Assembly: GCF_004792415.1 (NCBI RefSeq)
Contig: NZ_CP038853.1
Location: 1,054,001 to 1,118,000 of the forward strand
DNA length: 64,000 bases
Source: Pantoea vagans
GTDB taxonomy: Bacteria > Pseudomonadota > Gammaproteobacteria > Enterobacterales > Enterobacteriaceae
Direction: 5' to 3'
The notes under the pieces were generated by a model. The model had not been told where the DNA came from. It worked only from the letters and a program-made list of their open reading frames with translations, and did not search any database. The stretch's first letter is position 1. Each line of letters starts with the position of its first letter. This document shows, piece after piece, positions 56,335 to 64,000 of the stretch. The translations under genes were made by a program, and so were the position numbers.

Positions 56335-56964
56335 CTATTTGCGGCTTTCAAGCCACATCACCGTGGCGGCGACGCGTGAGCGGACATCCAGCTTACGCAG
56401 CAGGTTGCGGATATGCACTTTTACGGTCTCTTCGGAGATATGCAGATTAGCCGCGATCTCTTTATTCGACAGGCCGCGCGCCACCTCCTGCAGCACGTCG
56501 CACTCACGCCCGGTGAGCTGACGCAGGGGATCGGCACTGTGCTGGCGATTAGCCAGATAACGGGCCACGCCTTCACTGAAGACCTTTTCACCCTGCGAGG
56601 CCTGCAGAATATGCCCCAGCAGGATCTCCGGCTCGCTGTCTTTAAGCAGATAGCCATCGGCACCCGCATCCACCATGGCGAAGATATCACTGCGGGCGTC
56701 GGAGACGGTCAGGACCAGAATACGTGAACTGATCCCTTCATGGCGCAACGCCTTCAGCGTATCCAGCCCGGACATACCCTTCATATTCAGGTCGAGCAGA
56801 ATGATATCGGGTTCCTGACGGCGGGCCTCGGCCAGCGCTTCCGTGCCGTTGTTGGCTTCTGCGATGACCTCAAGCCGGGGATCCAGCGCCAGCAGCTGAC
56901 GGATACCACGGCGCATCAGCGGATGGTCATCCACAATCATCAATGTTAATGCGGGCTGTTGCAT
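56335..56964 (-). CDS. narP: NarP, nitrate/nitrite response regulator
   Basis: A 209-aa LuxR/NarL-type response regulator. The receiver domain has an acidic pair in MIVDDHPLMRRG, the phospho-acceptor Asp in ILLDLNMKGMSGLDTL, and the switch Thr and Lys in LTVSDA and YLLKDSEPE. The C-terminal HTH is LSNKEIAANLHISEETVKVHIRNLLRKLDV. The KMSGLDTL and VHIRNLLRKL stretches fit NarP better than NarL. In E. coli narP lies far from narQ; here it is 130 nt downstream of narQ on the same strand. Confidence 0.88.
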   Translation of the reverse strand: MQQPALTLMIVDDHPLMRRGIRQLLALDPRLEVIAEANNGTEALAEARRQEPDIILLDLNMKGMSGLDTLKALRHEGISSRILVLTVSDARSDIFAMVDAGADGYLLKDSEPEILLGHILQASQGEKVFSEGVARYLANRQHSADPLRQLTGRECDVLQEVARGLSNKEIAANLHISEETVKVHIRNLLRKLDVRSRVAATVMWLESRK

Positions 56965-57093
56965 AGGTTCTCCATTTCATCGGCTTCAGATGGCGGCAGA
57001 AGAGCAGGGCTGGTACCAGATGGCGCCGTATCCGCTGGCCTGCGCGCTGAGACCGATAGATTATCTGAATAAGTTAACATCATGCCGGGCGCT

Positions 57094-58782
57094 TTATGTC
57101 AGTGAGCGCGCCGGCTGCGGTGGAAAGCGCAGTTCGACCCGGGTGCCGCGTTGCTGAGTATGGATAGTCAGATTGCCACTCAGGCGCTGGGCACGCTCTG
57201 TCATAATCGTCAGGCCGTAATGGCCCGCGGGTTCGTCAGTGCTGTTCATTCCCACCCCGTCATCCGTAATTGTCAGTAAGTGCTCACCTTGTTCGCTATG
57301 CTGATAATCCACCCGAATCACCTGCGCGCTGGCGTGACGAATGGCATTCAGCAGCGCCTCACGGGCGATCTGCAACACATGCACCTGCTGTTGTGCCTCC
57401 AGACTCTGCAGGCCTGTCTGGTAGTTAAAGTGTATCTCTGCGCCGCTCTTCTCCTGCAACGAGGCGATCATCGCCTGCATTGCCGCCACCAGATCCGCCT
57501 GCTCAATGGTCAGGCGGAAGGTGGTCAGCAGTTCACGCAGCTGACGATAGGCATCGGCCAGCGCCTGATCGAAGTCAGCGATAATCGCGTGGGCGGCGCT
57601 GTCATCCTTATCCACAGTGCGGCGCAGCAGGGTCAGCTGAATACGTAAAAACGAGAGCGACTGGGCCAGCGAGTCATGTAATTCCCGGGCAATGGTGGTG
57701 CGCTCTTCTATCAGCAGCATCTGCTGATACTGCTGCTGTGCCTGCCAGATCCAGATTGCCCGTCCCAGCATCGCCGCCAGGCTGCGCATCAGCTCATTGG
57801 GATGGGTGACGCCAGGCGACTGCCAGCGCAGTTCGCCAATCTGCTGATCGTCCTGTTGTAACGGCAGGCGTTGCCACTCACCGTCAGCCTGAGCATCCCC
57901 GGCGCAGAACTGAAACTGGTCGCTGTTCAGCCGGATCGCTGTCAGTTTTTCGCGCGTCAGTACAGTGGTTAACACTGACTCAAACAGTGCCGGGTGCAAC
58001 GGGCTCGCCGTCAGCATCTGCGAGCTGTCGTAAAGCAGTGACAGCGTGCGATTCGCCTGGGTTAAGTCTTCCGTTTTCGCGCGTACCGTGCTCTCCAGCA
58101 GCTGGTAGTGCGAATGCAGACGTGCCGCCATGCCGCTGAAGGCGTGCGACAGTACCCGCAGTTCATTCTGCTGCTCAACGTGCAGCGGCGGAAAAGCAAA
58201 ATTACCGCTTTCAACGTAGCGACTGGCCGTGACCAGCGCATTGAGTGGCCGCACCACGTGAAGCCGGGTAAAGCGAATCGTCATCAGTGCCAGCACGACA
58301 ATCGCGATGACACCCGCCAGGCTGCTGGTCGCCACCAGACGCATTTTCAGCTCGGTATAGCGCTGCAGACCCAGCACAAAGCGATCGATTTCACCGACGT
58401 AGATCGGCACCTGCTGCTGGTATGCCACGGTATCACCCTGCTGCAACTGCTGTTGCAGGGAAGGCCAGGCAGCACGCAGTCGCTGATAGCGAGCGCTGAC
58501 TTCACGTGGTACCCAGGGCCGATCCAGCTTTTGCAGCACCGGGGCATCCAGCGTTTGCTGATAGAGCGCAAAATGATGCGCCAGATTTTGTGGCTGACGG
58601 CTGGCATCCCACGCCATGCGATAGCTCTGCATGCGCAGGGATCCCGCCAGATTGATCGCCTCCGCATCGCGCTGACTGCTGAGCAGCGTGACTAAGGCCA
58701 GACCGGTGGTGAGTAGCGACAGCAGAACAATGGCGCTGAGCGCCTTAGCGATGCTTTGAGTAACGGAACGTTTAACAATCAC
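57094..58782 (-). CDS. narQ: NarQ, nitrate/nitrite sensor kinase
   Basis: Membrane histidine kinase, 562 aa from the GTG at 58782 (MIVKRSVTQSIAKALSAIVL), matching the E. coli N-terminus and length (566). Helix 1 is followed by the nitrate-binding P-box INLAGSLRMQSYRMAW, a periplasmic helical bundle, helix 2, and HAMP (about 175-230). A central signalling module and HisKA_3 domain with phospho-His in TIARELHDSLAQSLSFLRIQL come next. The ATPase G-box is DDGVGMN...GHYGLTIMTERA. It sits upstream of narP and beside acrD. Confidence 0.95.
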   Translation of the reverse strand: MIVKRSVTQSIAKALSAIVLLSLLTTGLALVTLLSSQRDAEAINLAGSLRMQSYRMAWDASRQPQNLAHHFALYQQTLDAPVLQKLDRPWVPREVSARYQRLRAAWPSLQQQLQQGDTVAYQQQVPIYVGEIDRFVLGLQRYTELKMRLVATSSLAGVIAIVVLALMTIRFTRLHVVRPLNALVTASRYVESGNFAFPPLHVEQQNELRVLSHAFSGMAARLHSHYQLLESTVRAKTEDLTQANRTLSLLYDSSQMLTASPLHPALFESVLTTVLTREKLTAIRLNSDQFQFCAGDAQADGEWQRLPLQQDDQQIGELRWQSPGVTHPNELMRSLAAMLGRAIWIWQAQQQYQQMLLIEERTTIARELHDSLAQSLSFLRIQLTLLRRTVDKDDSAAHAIIADFDQALADAYRQLRELLTTFRLTIEQADLVAAMQAMIASLQEKSGAEIHFNYQTGLQSLEAQQQVHVLQIAREALLNAIRHASAQVIRVDYQHSEQGEHLLTITDDGVGMNSTDEPAGHYGLTIMTERAQRLSGNLTIHTQQRGTRVELRFPPQPARSLT

Positions 58783-59036
58783 ATGGATGGCCCTGTTGAA
58801 AGTGCGGGAATTATAAGAGCGCAATAACGTAACGCAAATGATCCATCCCCTGTTTATCGCACAGGCGGTTACACATCGCACACAAAATGACCACAACTGA
58901 CAGTTCCCAGGATGGGCTACCGTTTTGTGGTTAAAAAAGGAACAGGTTTACATCGCTCCGATGTTGCTTTTCATTGCAAGGCTAATAATTCATCCAGTCA
59001 TCAGCTCAACCCCGATCGCAGATTAAGGAGCATCCA

Positions 59037-59309
59037 ATGAAAAAACTGAATGCTGTACTGGCGGGCGCATTACTGGCTACCGCTTCTTTTGCCACTTTGG
59101 CTGCTGCGCCGGTCGACCCGTCACAGGCGCAGAATATGCAGAGCATCGGCAGCGTGTCGGTCTCCGGCGTTCGCGGCTCACTGGACGATGCTAATCGCCA
59201 GCTGTCGCAAAAAGCGGAAGAGATGGGCGCCAGCCATTACCGCGTTATTGGTATCGATAACCCAGGCGACTCCAGCCTGTGGAGCGGCACCGCAGAGATT
59301 TATCGCTAA
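59037..59309 (+). CDS. BhsA/McbA/YdgH-type periplasmic stress peptide (DUF1471)
   Basis: A 90-aa precursor: signal peptide MKKLNAVLAGALLATASFATLAAA, then a DUF1471 domain with IGSVSVSGVRGSLDDANRQLSQKAEEMGASHYRVIG and WSGTAEIYR. Members are small secreted proteins induced by stress and affecting biofilm. It is divergent from narQ and followed by a strong terminator. ATG 59037 has TTAAGGAGC upstream. Confidence 0.9.
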   Translation: MKKLNAVLAGALLATASFATLAAAPVDPSQAQNMQSIGSVSVSGVRGSLDDANRQLSQKAEEMGASHYRVIGIDNPGDSSLWSGTAEIYR

Positions 59310-59342
59310 CCCAACCCTCCTGTTTCCATCCCTGTAGCTTTT

Positions 59343-59370
59343 ACCGGCCTGAAAATGGCCGGTTTTTTTG
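59343..59370 (+). terminator. Intrinsic terminator of the DUF1471 gene
   Basis: Stem ACCGGCC / GGCCGGT with loop TGAAAAT, followed by TTTTTTG. Confidence 0.9.
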
Positions 59371-59589
59371 TTTTTGTGCATCAGGATGGATTCTTACAAA
59401 TCAGCCTGTGCATCTGCCCGGTATATTTTGCTTCGTTCTTGCAGAACGGGTAGGATTCATCGCCGTAAATTCCCGCGTTGCCCGGCACTCACTCACGGGC
59501 AAAGGCACAGAGGAAAATCCCCCATTTTGCAGGACGTTACGTCCGCACTGGGGAGACGACGACTGATAGTCAGGACAAACAGGAATGCT
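59371..59589 (+). promoter_or_regulatory. Structured 5' leader of ansP
   Basis: Three stem-loops lie before ansP: CGTTCT-TGC-AGAACG (59434-59448), TTGCCCG-N11-CGGGCAA (59478-59502), and TCCCC...GGGGA enclosing GGACG-TTA-CGTCC (59518-59554). A second TGCCCG at 59415-59420 can compete for CGGGCA at 59496-59501, giving two alternative folds. No terminator-like T-run follows. No riboswitch class was recognised. Confidence 0.5.
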
Positions 59590-61086
59590 ATGAAATCGAA
59601 AAAGAAAACCCCAAGTGAGATGCGCGCTGCCAAGCGCCGCTGGCTGAATTCTCACGATGCTGGTTACCAGAAGGCAATGGGTAACCGTCACGTACAGATG
59701 ATTGCGATCGGCGGTGCCATCGGTACCGGTTTGTTCCTGGGCGCAGGTGGCCGTTTGCAGGCTGCTGGCCCCGCGTTAGCCATCATCTATCTGGTGTGTG
59801 GCATCTTCTCCTTCTTTATTCTGCGTGCGCTGGGCGAACTGGTATTACACCGTCCCAGCAGCGGCAGCTTTGTCTCCTACGCCCGTGAATTCCTGGGCGA
59901 GAAAGCCTCCTACGTGGCGGGCTGGATGTACTTCGTCAACTGGGCGATGACCGGCATCGTCGATATCACCGCCGTCGCGCTCTACATGCACTACTGGGGC
60001 GCGTTTGGTGATGTGCCGCAGTGGGTCTTCGCCCTGGGCGCGCTGGCGATTGTCGGCACCATGAACATGATCGGCGTTAAGTGGTTTGCCGAGATGGAAT
60101 TCTGGTTCGCGCTGGTAAAAGTGCTGGCGATTGTCATCTTCCTGGTGGTGGGCGTGGTGTTCCTTGGCACCGGCAAACCGCTGGATGGCAACAGCACCGG
60201 CTTCCATCTGATCACCGATAACGGTGGCCTGTTCCCGCACGGTTTACTGCCTGCGCTGGTGCTGATTCAGGGCGTGGTGTTCGCCTTTGCCTCTATCGAA
60301 CTGGTGGGTACGGCGGCCGGCGAATGTAAAGACCCGAAAACCATGCTGCCGAAAGCGATCAACAGCGTGATCTGGCGTATCGGCCTGTTCTATGTCGGCT
60401 CTGTGGTGCTGCTGGTGCTGCTGCTGCCATGGAACGCTTATCAGGCGGGTCAGAGTCCGTTCGTGACCTTCTTCTCAAAGCTGGGCGTGCCTTATGTTGG
60501 CAGCATCATGAATATCGTCGTATTGAGTGCGGCGCTCTCCAGCCTGAACTCCGGCCTCTACTCGACCGGGCGTATCCTGCGCTCCATGTCGATGGGTGGC
60601 TCTGCACCGAAATTCATGTCGAAAATGAACAGTCAGCAGGTTCCTTATGCCGGTATTCTGGTGACCGTCGCCGTCTATGTGATTGGTGTGGTGCTTAACT
60701 ACTATGTGCCTTCTCAGGTGTTTGAGATCGTCCTGAACGTGGCCTCGCTGGGCATTATCTCCTCCTGGGCCTTTATCGTGGTTTGCCAGTTGCGTCTGCG
60801 CAAAGCGATCAAAGAGGGCAAGGCGGATGATGTCAGCTTCAAGCTGCCAGGCGCGCCGTTTACCTCGTGGCTGACGCTGCTGTTCCTGTTCAGCGTGCTG
60901 GTGCTGATGGCGTTTGACTACCCGAACGGGACGTACACCATCGCCTCCATTCCGCTGATTGCGGTATTGCTGGTGCTGGGATGGTTTGGCGTGCGTAAGC
61001 GCGTTCACGCCGTCGCTCAGACCGAACAGGATCATCACGAAGAAGAGCCTCAGCCGACCCGACTGGCTGACGACACCTCACGCTGA
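59590..61086 (+). CDS. ansP: L-asparagine permease
   Basis: Amino-acid/proton symporter of the AAT family in the inner membrane, 498 aa with 12 helices. Start ATG 59590 (MKSKKKTPSEMRAAKRRWLN) after ACAGGA. The frame is open through much of the leader but without a family match. Landmarks: VQMIAIGGAIGTGLFLGAG, GELVLHRPSSGSFVSYAREFLG, FAFASIELVGTAAGE; these and the C-terminal half match E. coli AnsP closely. A CycA-type permease is the main alternative. A terminator follows. Confidence 0.94.
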   Translation: MKSKKKTPSEMRAAKRRWLNSHDAGYQKAMGNRHVQMIAIGGAIGTGLFLGAGGRLQAAGPALAIIYLVCGIFSFFILRALGELVLHRPSSGSFVSYAREFLGEKASYVAGWMYFVNWAMTGIVDITAVALYMHYWGAFGDVPQWVFALGALAIVGTMNMIGVKWFAEMEFWFALVKVLAIVIFLVVGVVFLGTGKPLDGNSTGFHLITDNGGLFPHGLLPALVLIQGVVFAFASIELVGTAAGECKDPKTMLPKAINSVIWRIGLFYVGSVVLLVLLLPWNAYQAGQSPFVTFFSKLGVPYVGSIMNIVVLSAALSSLNSGLYSTGRILRSMSMGGSAPKFMSKMNSQQVPYAGILVTVAVYVIGVVLNYYVPSQVFEIVLNVASLGIISSWAFIVVCQLRLRKAIKEGKADDVSFKLPGAPFTSWLTLLFLFSVLVLMAFDYPNGTYTIASIPLIAVLLVLGWFGVRKRVHAVAQTEQDHHEEEPQPTRLADDTSR

Positions 61087-61101
61087 TAAACTCTGCATAT
61101 A

Positions 61102-61131
61102 TCAGGCCAGCCTCCGGGCTGGCTTTTTTTT
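61102..61131 (+). terminator. Intrinsic terminator of ansP
   Basis: Stem GCCAGCC / GGCTGGC with loop TCCG, followed by eight T. Confidence 0.92.
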
Positions 61132-61228
61132 GGCTGCGAATCGACAGGTTACGACAAGAATTAGGATAGTTTTCCCGTAAGCCCCCCTCTATGATGAGAG
61201 GCTCCCTTTATGCGGTAGCGGAGTCATC

Positions 61229-61807
61229 ATGTCGTTCAAGATCAACATCATCAAAGATAAGCTCCTGTCTGAAAACTGGTTTGTGCTGCGTAACTACACC
61301 TATGACATCACCGATCGCCGTGGCGAGGTTATCCGCCACAAACGCGAAGTCTACGATCGCGGAAATGGGGCAACCATCCTGCTCTACAACCGTGAAAAGA
61401 ACAGCGTGGTCCTGACACGCCAGTTTCGTATCGCCACGTACGTCAACGGTAATGACGACGGCATGTTAATCGAAGCCTGTGCGGGCTTGCTGGACGACGA
61501 CTCCCCGGAAGATTGCATCCGCAAAGAGGCGATTGAAGAGACCGGTTATGCGGTGGGCGAGGTGGAAAAACTTTATGCCTGCTATATGTCGCCGGGCGGC
61601 GTGACTGAGCTTATCCACTTTTTCGCAGCGGAATATAATGAATCGTTGCGCGACAATGCCGGCGGTGGCGTCGAAGATGAGTCAATCGACGTGCTGGAAT
61701 TACGCTTCCCGGATGCGCTGGCAATGGTCGCTGAGGGTCGCATTCGAGACGGCAAAACCATTATGCTGCTTCAGCATGCACAGATTGCGGGCTGGCTGAC
61801 GCCATAA
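61229..61807 (+). CDS. nudK: NudK, Nudix hydrolase (GDP-mannose pyrophosphatase)
   Basis: A 192-aa Nudix enzyme that hydrolyses GDP-mannose to GMP and mannose 1-phosphate. The Nudix box is around [20 protein letters not shown], and the [14 protein letters not shown] loop is typical of the ADP-sugar/GDP-mannose subgroup. Length equals E. coli NudK (191). Start ATG 61229. In E. coli nudK is a near neighbour of the acrD-narQ block, so this is the conserved order. Confidence 0.94.
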   Translation: MSFKINIIKDKLLSENWFVLRNYTYDITDRRGEVIRHKREVYDRGNGATILLYNREKNSVVLTRQFRIATYVNGNDDGMLIEACAGLLDDDSPEDCIRKEAIEETGYAVGEVEKLYACYMSPGGVTELIHFFAAEYNESLRDNAGGGVEDESIDVLELRFPDALAMVAEGRIRDGKTIMLLQHAQIAGWLTP

Positions 61808-61889
61808 AACCGTGCCACTAAGCCTGTTGCCGCGTGACAGCGTTGAGGGAGAGTGGTGAGCGTTAATCCACTTTATGCACGCTTTTTAA

Positions 61890-61901
61890 GCAGTTAACTG
61901 C
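61890..61901. repeat. 12-bp palindrome between direct repeats upstream of the DUF1176 gene
   Basis: GCAGTTAACTGC is fully palindromic and flanked by two GCTTTTT repeats (61881-61887 and 61902-61908). The 186-bp gap also has to hold the promoter of the downstream gene; none is obvious. Possibly an operator. Confidence 0.4.
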
Positions 61902-61993
61902 GCTTTTTGCACAGGTTCACAGAATGCGAACCCTGTCAGGCCCGTTGATGCGCTATTCTCTCCACTCTGGGTATTCGGGGATCGATCTTCTTA

Positions 61994-63067
61994 ATGTCGT
62001 ATTGGATGAAATCGCTTTGGCTGTTGCCGTCTCTGTGGGTTGCCTCTGTTCAGGCGGAACCGTTGCAAAAGTCATTCAACGACTGGCAAATCACCTGCAA
62101 CAATGAAGCCTTTTGCGTGGCGCGGAATATTCCGGGGGACAAAGGGCTGGTGATGACGATTTCGCGCCATGCGGGCGTCAACGATCGCCCTTTGCTGCGC
62201 ATCGACTACGGCAGTGCCTACAGTGGTGCGCTGCCGGGTGGCCCGCTACAGGATAACCTGCTGCTCGATCAGCGCCGGCTTAAACCCGACCTCAAACACT
62301 GGACGGTAGAACCGCATCATCTCGCCACCAGCAATGCTATCGCCATTGATGAATTTTTTGATCTGGTGATGGAGGCCAAAAACCTGCAGCTCACCTACGA
62401 TCCCAACGCGATGATCTCCCTGCGCGGCATGAAGGCCGCGCTGTTGCTGATGGATGACACGCAGGGACGGGTCAACAGCATGAGCGCGTGGATCAAACGT
62501 GGCGACAGAGCCCGCTGGGATGTTCCGCCACCGCCTGCACTGCCACCGCTGCCGCCTGCGGTCAGGTCACCCGCTGCGCTGACGCGCGATGAGACCAGCG
62601 GATTGATTGATTACGGCACCTGGCGGGTTAATACCGACTCCTGCTCACTCGATCCGCTGCGCCGCGAAGTCAGCGTGGCGCCGCTTACCGACCAGCGCGC
62701 GCTGCTGCTGGTGAGTTGTGAAATGGGGGCGTATAACGTGATCGATCTGGCGTTTGAAGTGACGCGCAGCCCGCCCTATGTGGCGCGTGGCATCACCCTG
62801 ACTCTGCCTTTTACCCCGCCCGGAGCCAGCGATCGACAGCTTGAGCTGATTAACGCCGAATATGACGCGGCCAGCGGCCAGCTCTATACGTTTGGTAAGG
62901 GCCGTGGATTAGGCGACTGCGGCAGGGCGACACGCTGGCAGTTTGATGGCACACGTTTTGTGTTAGCGGAATATGCGGAAGAGTCGACCTGTGACGCCTG
63001 GCACAGCAGTGATGACTGGCCAACACTGTGGGTCAGCCAGTCTGACGGTGGTGTACAGCAGCGTTAA
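61994..63067 (+). CDS. DUF1176-family periplasmic protein
   Basis: A 357-aa precursor with a signal peptide (residues 1-21, SLWLLPSLWVASVQA) and the DUF1176 pattern: SFNDWQITCNNEAFCVA near the N-terminus, Pro-rich linker VPPPPALPPLPPA at about 175, then GLIDYGTWRVNTDSCSLDP. Seven or so Cys residues in the mature part are likely paired. No function is known for the family. An alternative ATG four codons on is possible. Its stop codon overlaps that of ampH (TTAA). Confidence 0.8.
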   Translation: MSYWMKSLWLLPSLWVASVQAEPLQKSFNDWQITCNNEAFCVARNIPGDKGLVMTISRHAGVNDRPLLRIDYGSAYSGALPGGPLQDNLLLDQRRLKPDLKHWTVEPHHLATSNAIAIDEFFDLVMEAKNLQLTYDPNAMISLRGMKAALLLMDDTQGRVNSMSAWIKRGDRARWDVPPPPALPPLPPAVRSPAALTRDETSGLIDYGTWRVNTDSCSLDPLRREVSVAPLTDQRALLLVSCEMGAYNVIDLAFEVTRSPPYVARGITLTLPFTPPGASDRQLELINAEYDAASGQLYTFGKGRGLGDCGRATRWQFDGTRFVLAEYAEESTCDAWHSSDDWPTLWVSQSDGGVQQR

Positions 63068-64000
63068 CGAATGACCTGCACCATCATCGGTGAGCCAAGC
63101 TGGTTGCCGACCAGTTCGGCCAGCATATTATTCACACCGTCGCTCATTGGCGTAAAGCGGGTCAGCGGCGAGCGCGTCACCACCACAAAAACCCCCACGT
63201 TATGCTGCGGCACCATCGCCATATAGGTGATGAATCCACCACCGCCGCCGGTTTTCTGAATGATCCCAGGGCGACCACTTTTCGGTCCCATGTAGACCCA
63301 GCCCATGCCCAGCGCATCCGCTTTACCCGGGACATCCATGCCTTCGACTTTATTGAGCTGGTCGCGGCGATAGATCAGCGTCTGCAGGCGATCGATCTGC
63401 GGCGTGCGATGGTTAACCGACGAGTTCAGGAACTGCTGCATCCAGCGGCCCATGTCATCCGGCGTTGAGTAAACCCCGCCGCTGCCAATCGCGGCCAGCG
63501 TGTTATTACACGGACTGGCCCCTTTTTCCGCTACCATCAGGCGTCCGCACTGCTCAGGCGACGGCGTAAACGTGGTGTCCTTCATGCCGAGCGGGCGGGT
63601 AATCAGCTGCTGAAACAGCGCCGGATAGGGAGTTCCGCTGGCACGCGACAGCGCATCGCCCAGCAGATCGTAGCCCAGGTTGGAGTAGGCGGCACTGCTG
63701 CCTGGTGCCGCTTTGAGGTTCGCGCGCGCCAGCCATGCCCAGCGTTCGCTCTTCGTTGGCCAGACAAACACCGGACGCTGCGCTTTGCCGCCGGGCTGCT
63801 CGCGCGGCAGTCCGCTGGTATGGGTCGAGAGATTAATCAGGCGAATCGGCTGGCCATTGTAAGTGGGCACCCGTGCACCCGGAGGCGCATATTTACTCAG
63901 GGGATCGTCAAGGCGAATCTGTCCGCGCTCAGCCATTTTCACCATCACTTCACTGGTCATCAGCTTACTCAGCGAGGCGATACGAATCAGCGAATCTTTC
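63064..64000 (-). CDS. ampH: AmpH, D-alanyl-D-alanine carboxypeptidase/endopeptidase (5' end outside the window)
   Basis: Penicillin-binding protein of the class C beta-lactamase fold, acting on peptidoglycan in the periplasm. The frame is open to the window edge, so the true start is beyond base 64000. The active-site SxxK reads SLSK in IRIASLSKLMTSEVMVK (about 63965), the Tyr motif is YSNLGYDLLGDAL, and the third motif is KTGGGGGFITYMAM. Segments such as KYAPPGARVPTYNGQPI, TRPLGMKDTTFTPSPEQC and MDVPGKADALGMGWVYM match E. coli AmpH closely. Confidence 0.95.
   Translation of the reverse strand, partial: KDSLIRIASLSKLMTSEVMVKMAERGQIRLDDPLSKYAPPGARVPTYNGQPIRLINLSTHTSGLPREQPGGKAQRPVFVWPTKSERWAWLARANLKAAPGSSAAYSNLGYDLLGDALSRASGTPYPALFQQLITRPLGMKDTTFTPSPEQCGRLMVAEKGASPCNNTLAAIGSGGVYSTPDDMGRWMQQFLNSSVNHRTPQIDRLQTLIYRRDQLNKVEGMDVPGKADALGMGWVYMGPKSGRPGIIQKTGGGGGFITYMAMVPQHNVGVFVVVTRSPLTRFTPMSDGVNNMLAELVGNQLGSPMMVQVIR

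Noticed and set aside
59368..59589. N-terminal extension of AnsP by 74 residues
   Set aside because: The extension is Arg/Ser/Cys-rich with no match to AnsP and overlaps strong RNA hairpins; ATG 59590 fits the family start.
1..64000. CRISPR arrays, IS elements, prophage, tRNA or rRNA genes
   Set aside because: None recognised on reading: no regularly spaced direct repeats, no transposase or integrase proteins, no tRNA cloverleaf noticed. A tRNAscan run would be needed for certainty.

Overview
The window is about 57-60% G+C by eye and almost fully coding. It is collinear with the hisS-to-nudK region of enterobacterial chromosomes (roughly 53-57 min on the E. coli K-12 map). The conserved blocks are hisS-yfgM-bamB-der-yfgJ, xseA/guaBA, ppk-ppx, purMN/upp-uraA-hda-yfgD-bepA, bcp-gcvR/dapA-bamC-purC, ypfJ-tmcA-ypfH/ypfN-dapE-yffB/ypfM, and acrD-narQ. 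Protein sequences are close to, but clearly diverged from, E. coli. The added genes (PQQ glucose dehydrogenase, protealysin with emfourin, and a PstC with a large N-terminal domain) suggest Erwiniaceae, most likely Pantoea or a close relative. This assignment is inferred from gene content; no database search was possible.

Layout. 1-4.35 kb: hisS 3' end, yfgM, bamB, der and yfgJ, covering translation, outer-membrane assembly and ribosome biogenesis. 4.4-7.1 kb: gcd with a long structured leader and a 16-bp palindrome. 7.1-8.8 kb: an M4 protease/inhibitor pair preceded by two copies of an unclassified repeat. 8.8-13.4 kb: xseA divergent from guaBA, which has a PurR box. 13.5-15.6 kb: accessory segment with DUF3750, a small DUF2158-like protein, and a two-gene cassette that looks like a toxin-antitoxin module (small HicA-like protein plus HTH protein) with a perfect palindrome upstream. 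15.6-18.1 kb: mgtE, yfgG, tehB. 18.1-26.4 kb: ppx-ppk divergent from a pstCAB-like operon that lacks pstS and phoU. 26.5-33.1 kb: purNM, upp-uraA, hda (CTG start), yfgD, bepA. 33.1-35.2 kb: a long non-coding stretch and two tandem exported DsrE paralogues. 35.2-40.8 kb: a LacI regulator and a tightly overlapped ABC importer ending in a GpdQ-type phosphodiesterase. 41-49.7 kb: diguanylate cyclase, bcp-gcvR, dapA-bamC, purC, ypfJ-tmcA. 49.8-53 kb: ypfH, a strongly structured about 215-bp element between two near-identical terminator hairpins, ypfN-dapE-yffB, a possible cysteine-rich leader peptide, and ypfM. 53-59 kb: acrD and a NarP/NarQ nitrate two-component pair. 59-64 kb: a DUF1471 stress peptide, ansP with a structured leader, nudK, DUF1176 and the 3' part of ampH.

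How the genes connect. Three PurR-type boxes (guaB, purM, purC) tie the purine genes together, with upp-uraA for pyrimidine salvage. BamB, BamC and BepA all serve outer-membrane protein assembly. Polyphosphate metabolism (ppk/ppx) lies beside a second phosphate-type ABC transporter. The LacI/ABC/phosphodiesterase operon looks like a self-contained uptake-and-hydrolysis unit for a phosphodiester or phosphonate-like solute.

The best candidates for undescribed biology are the HicA-like/HTH cassette (14.83-15.64 kb), the structured element at 50.5-50.75 kb, the Cys-rich short ORF before ypfM (52.75 kb), the paired repeats at 8.54/8.71 kb, and the LacI-ABC-phosphodiesterase operon with its central-CG operator. 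No tRNA, rRNA, CRISPR array, transposase or prophage gene was recognised.
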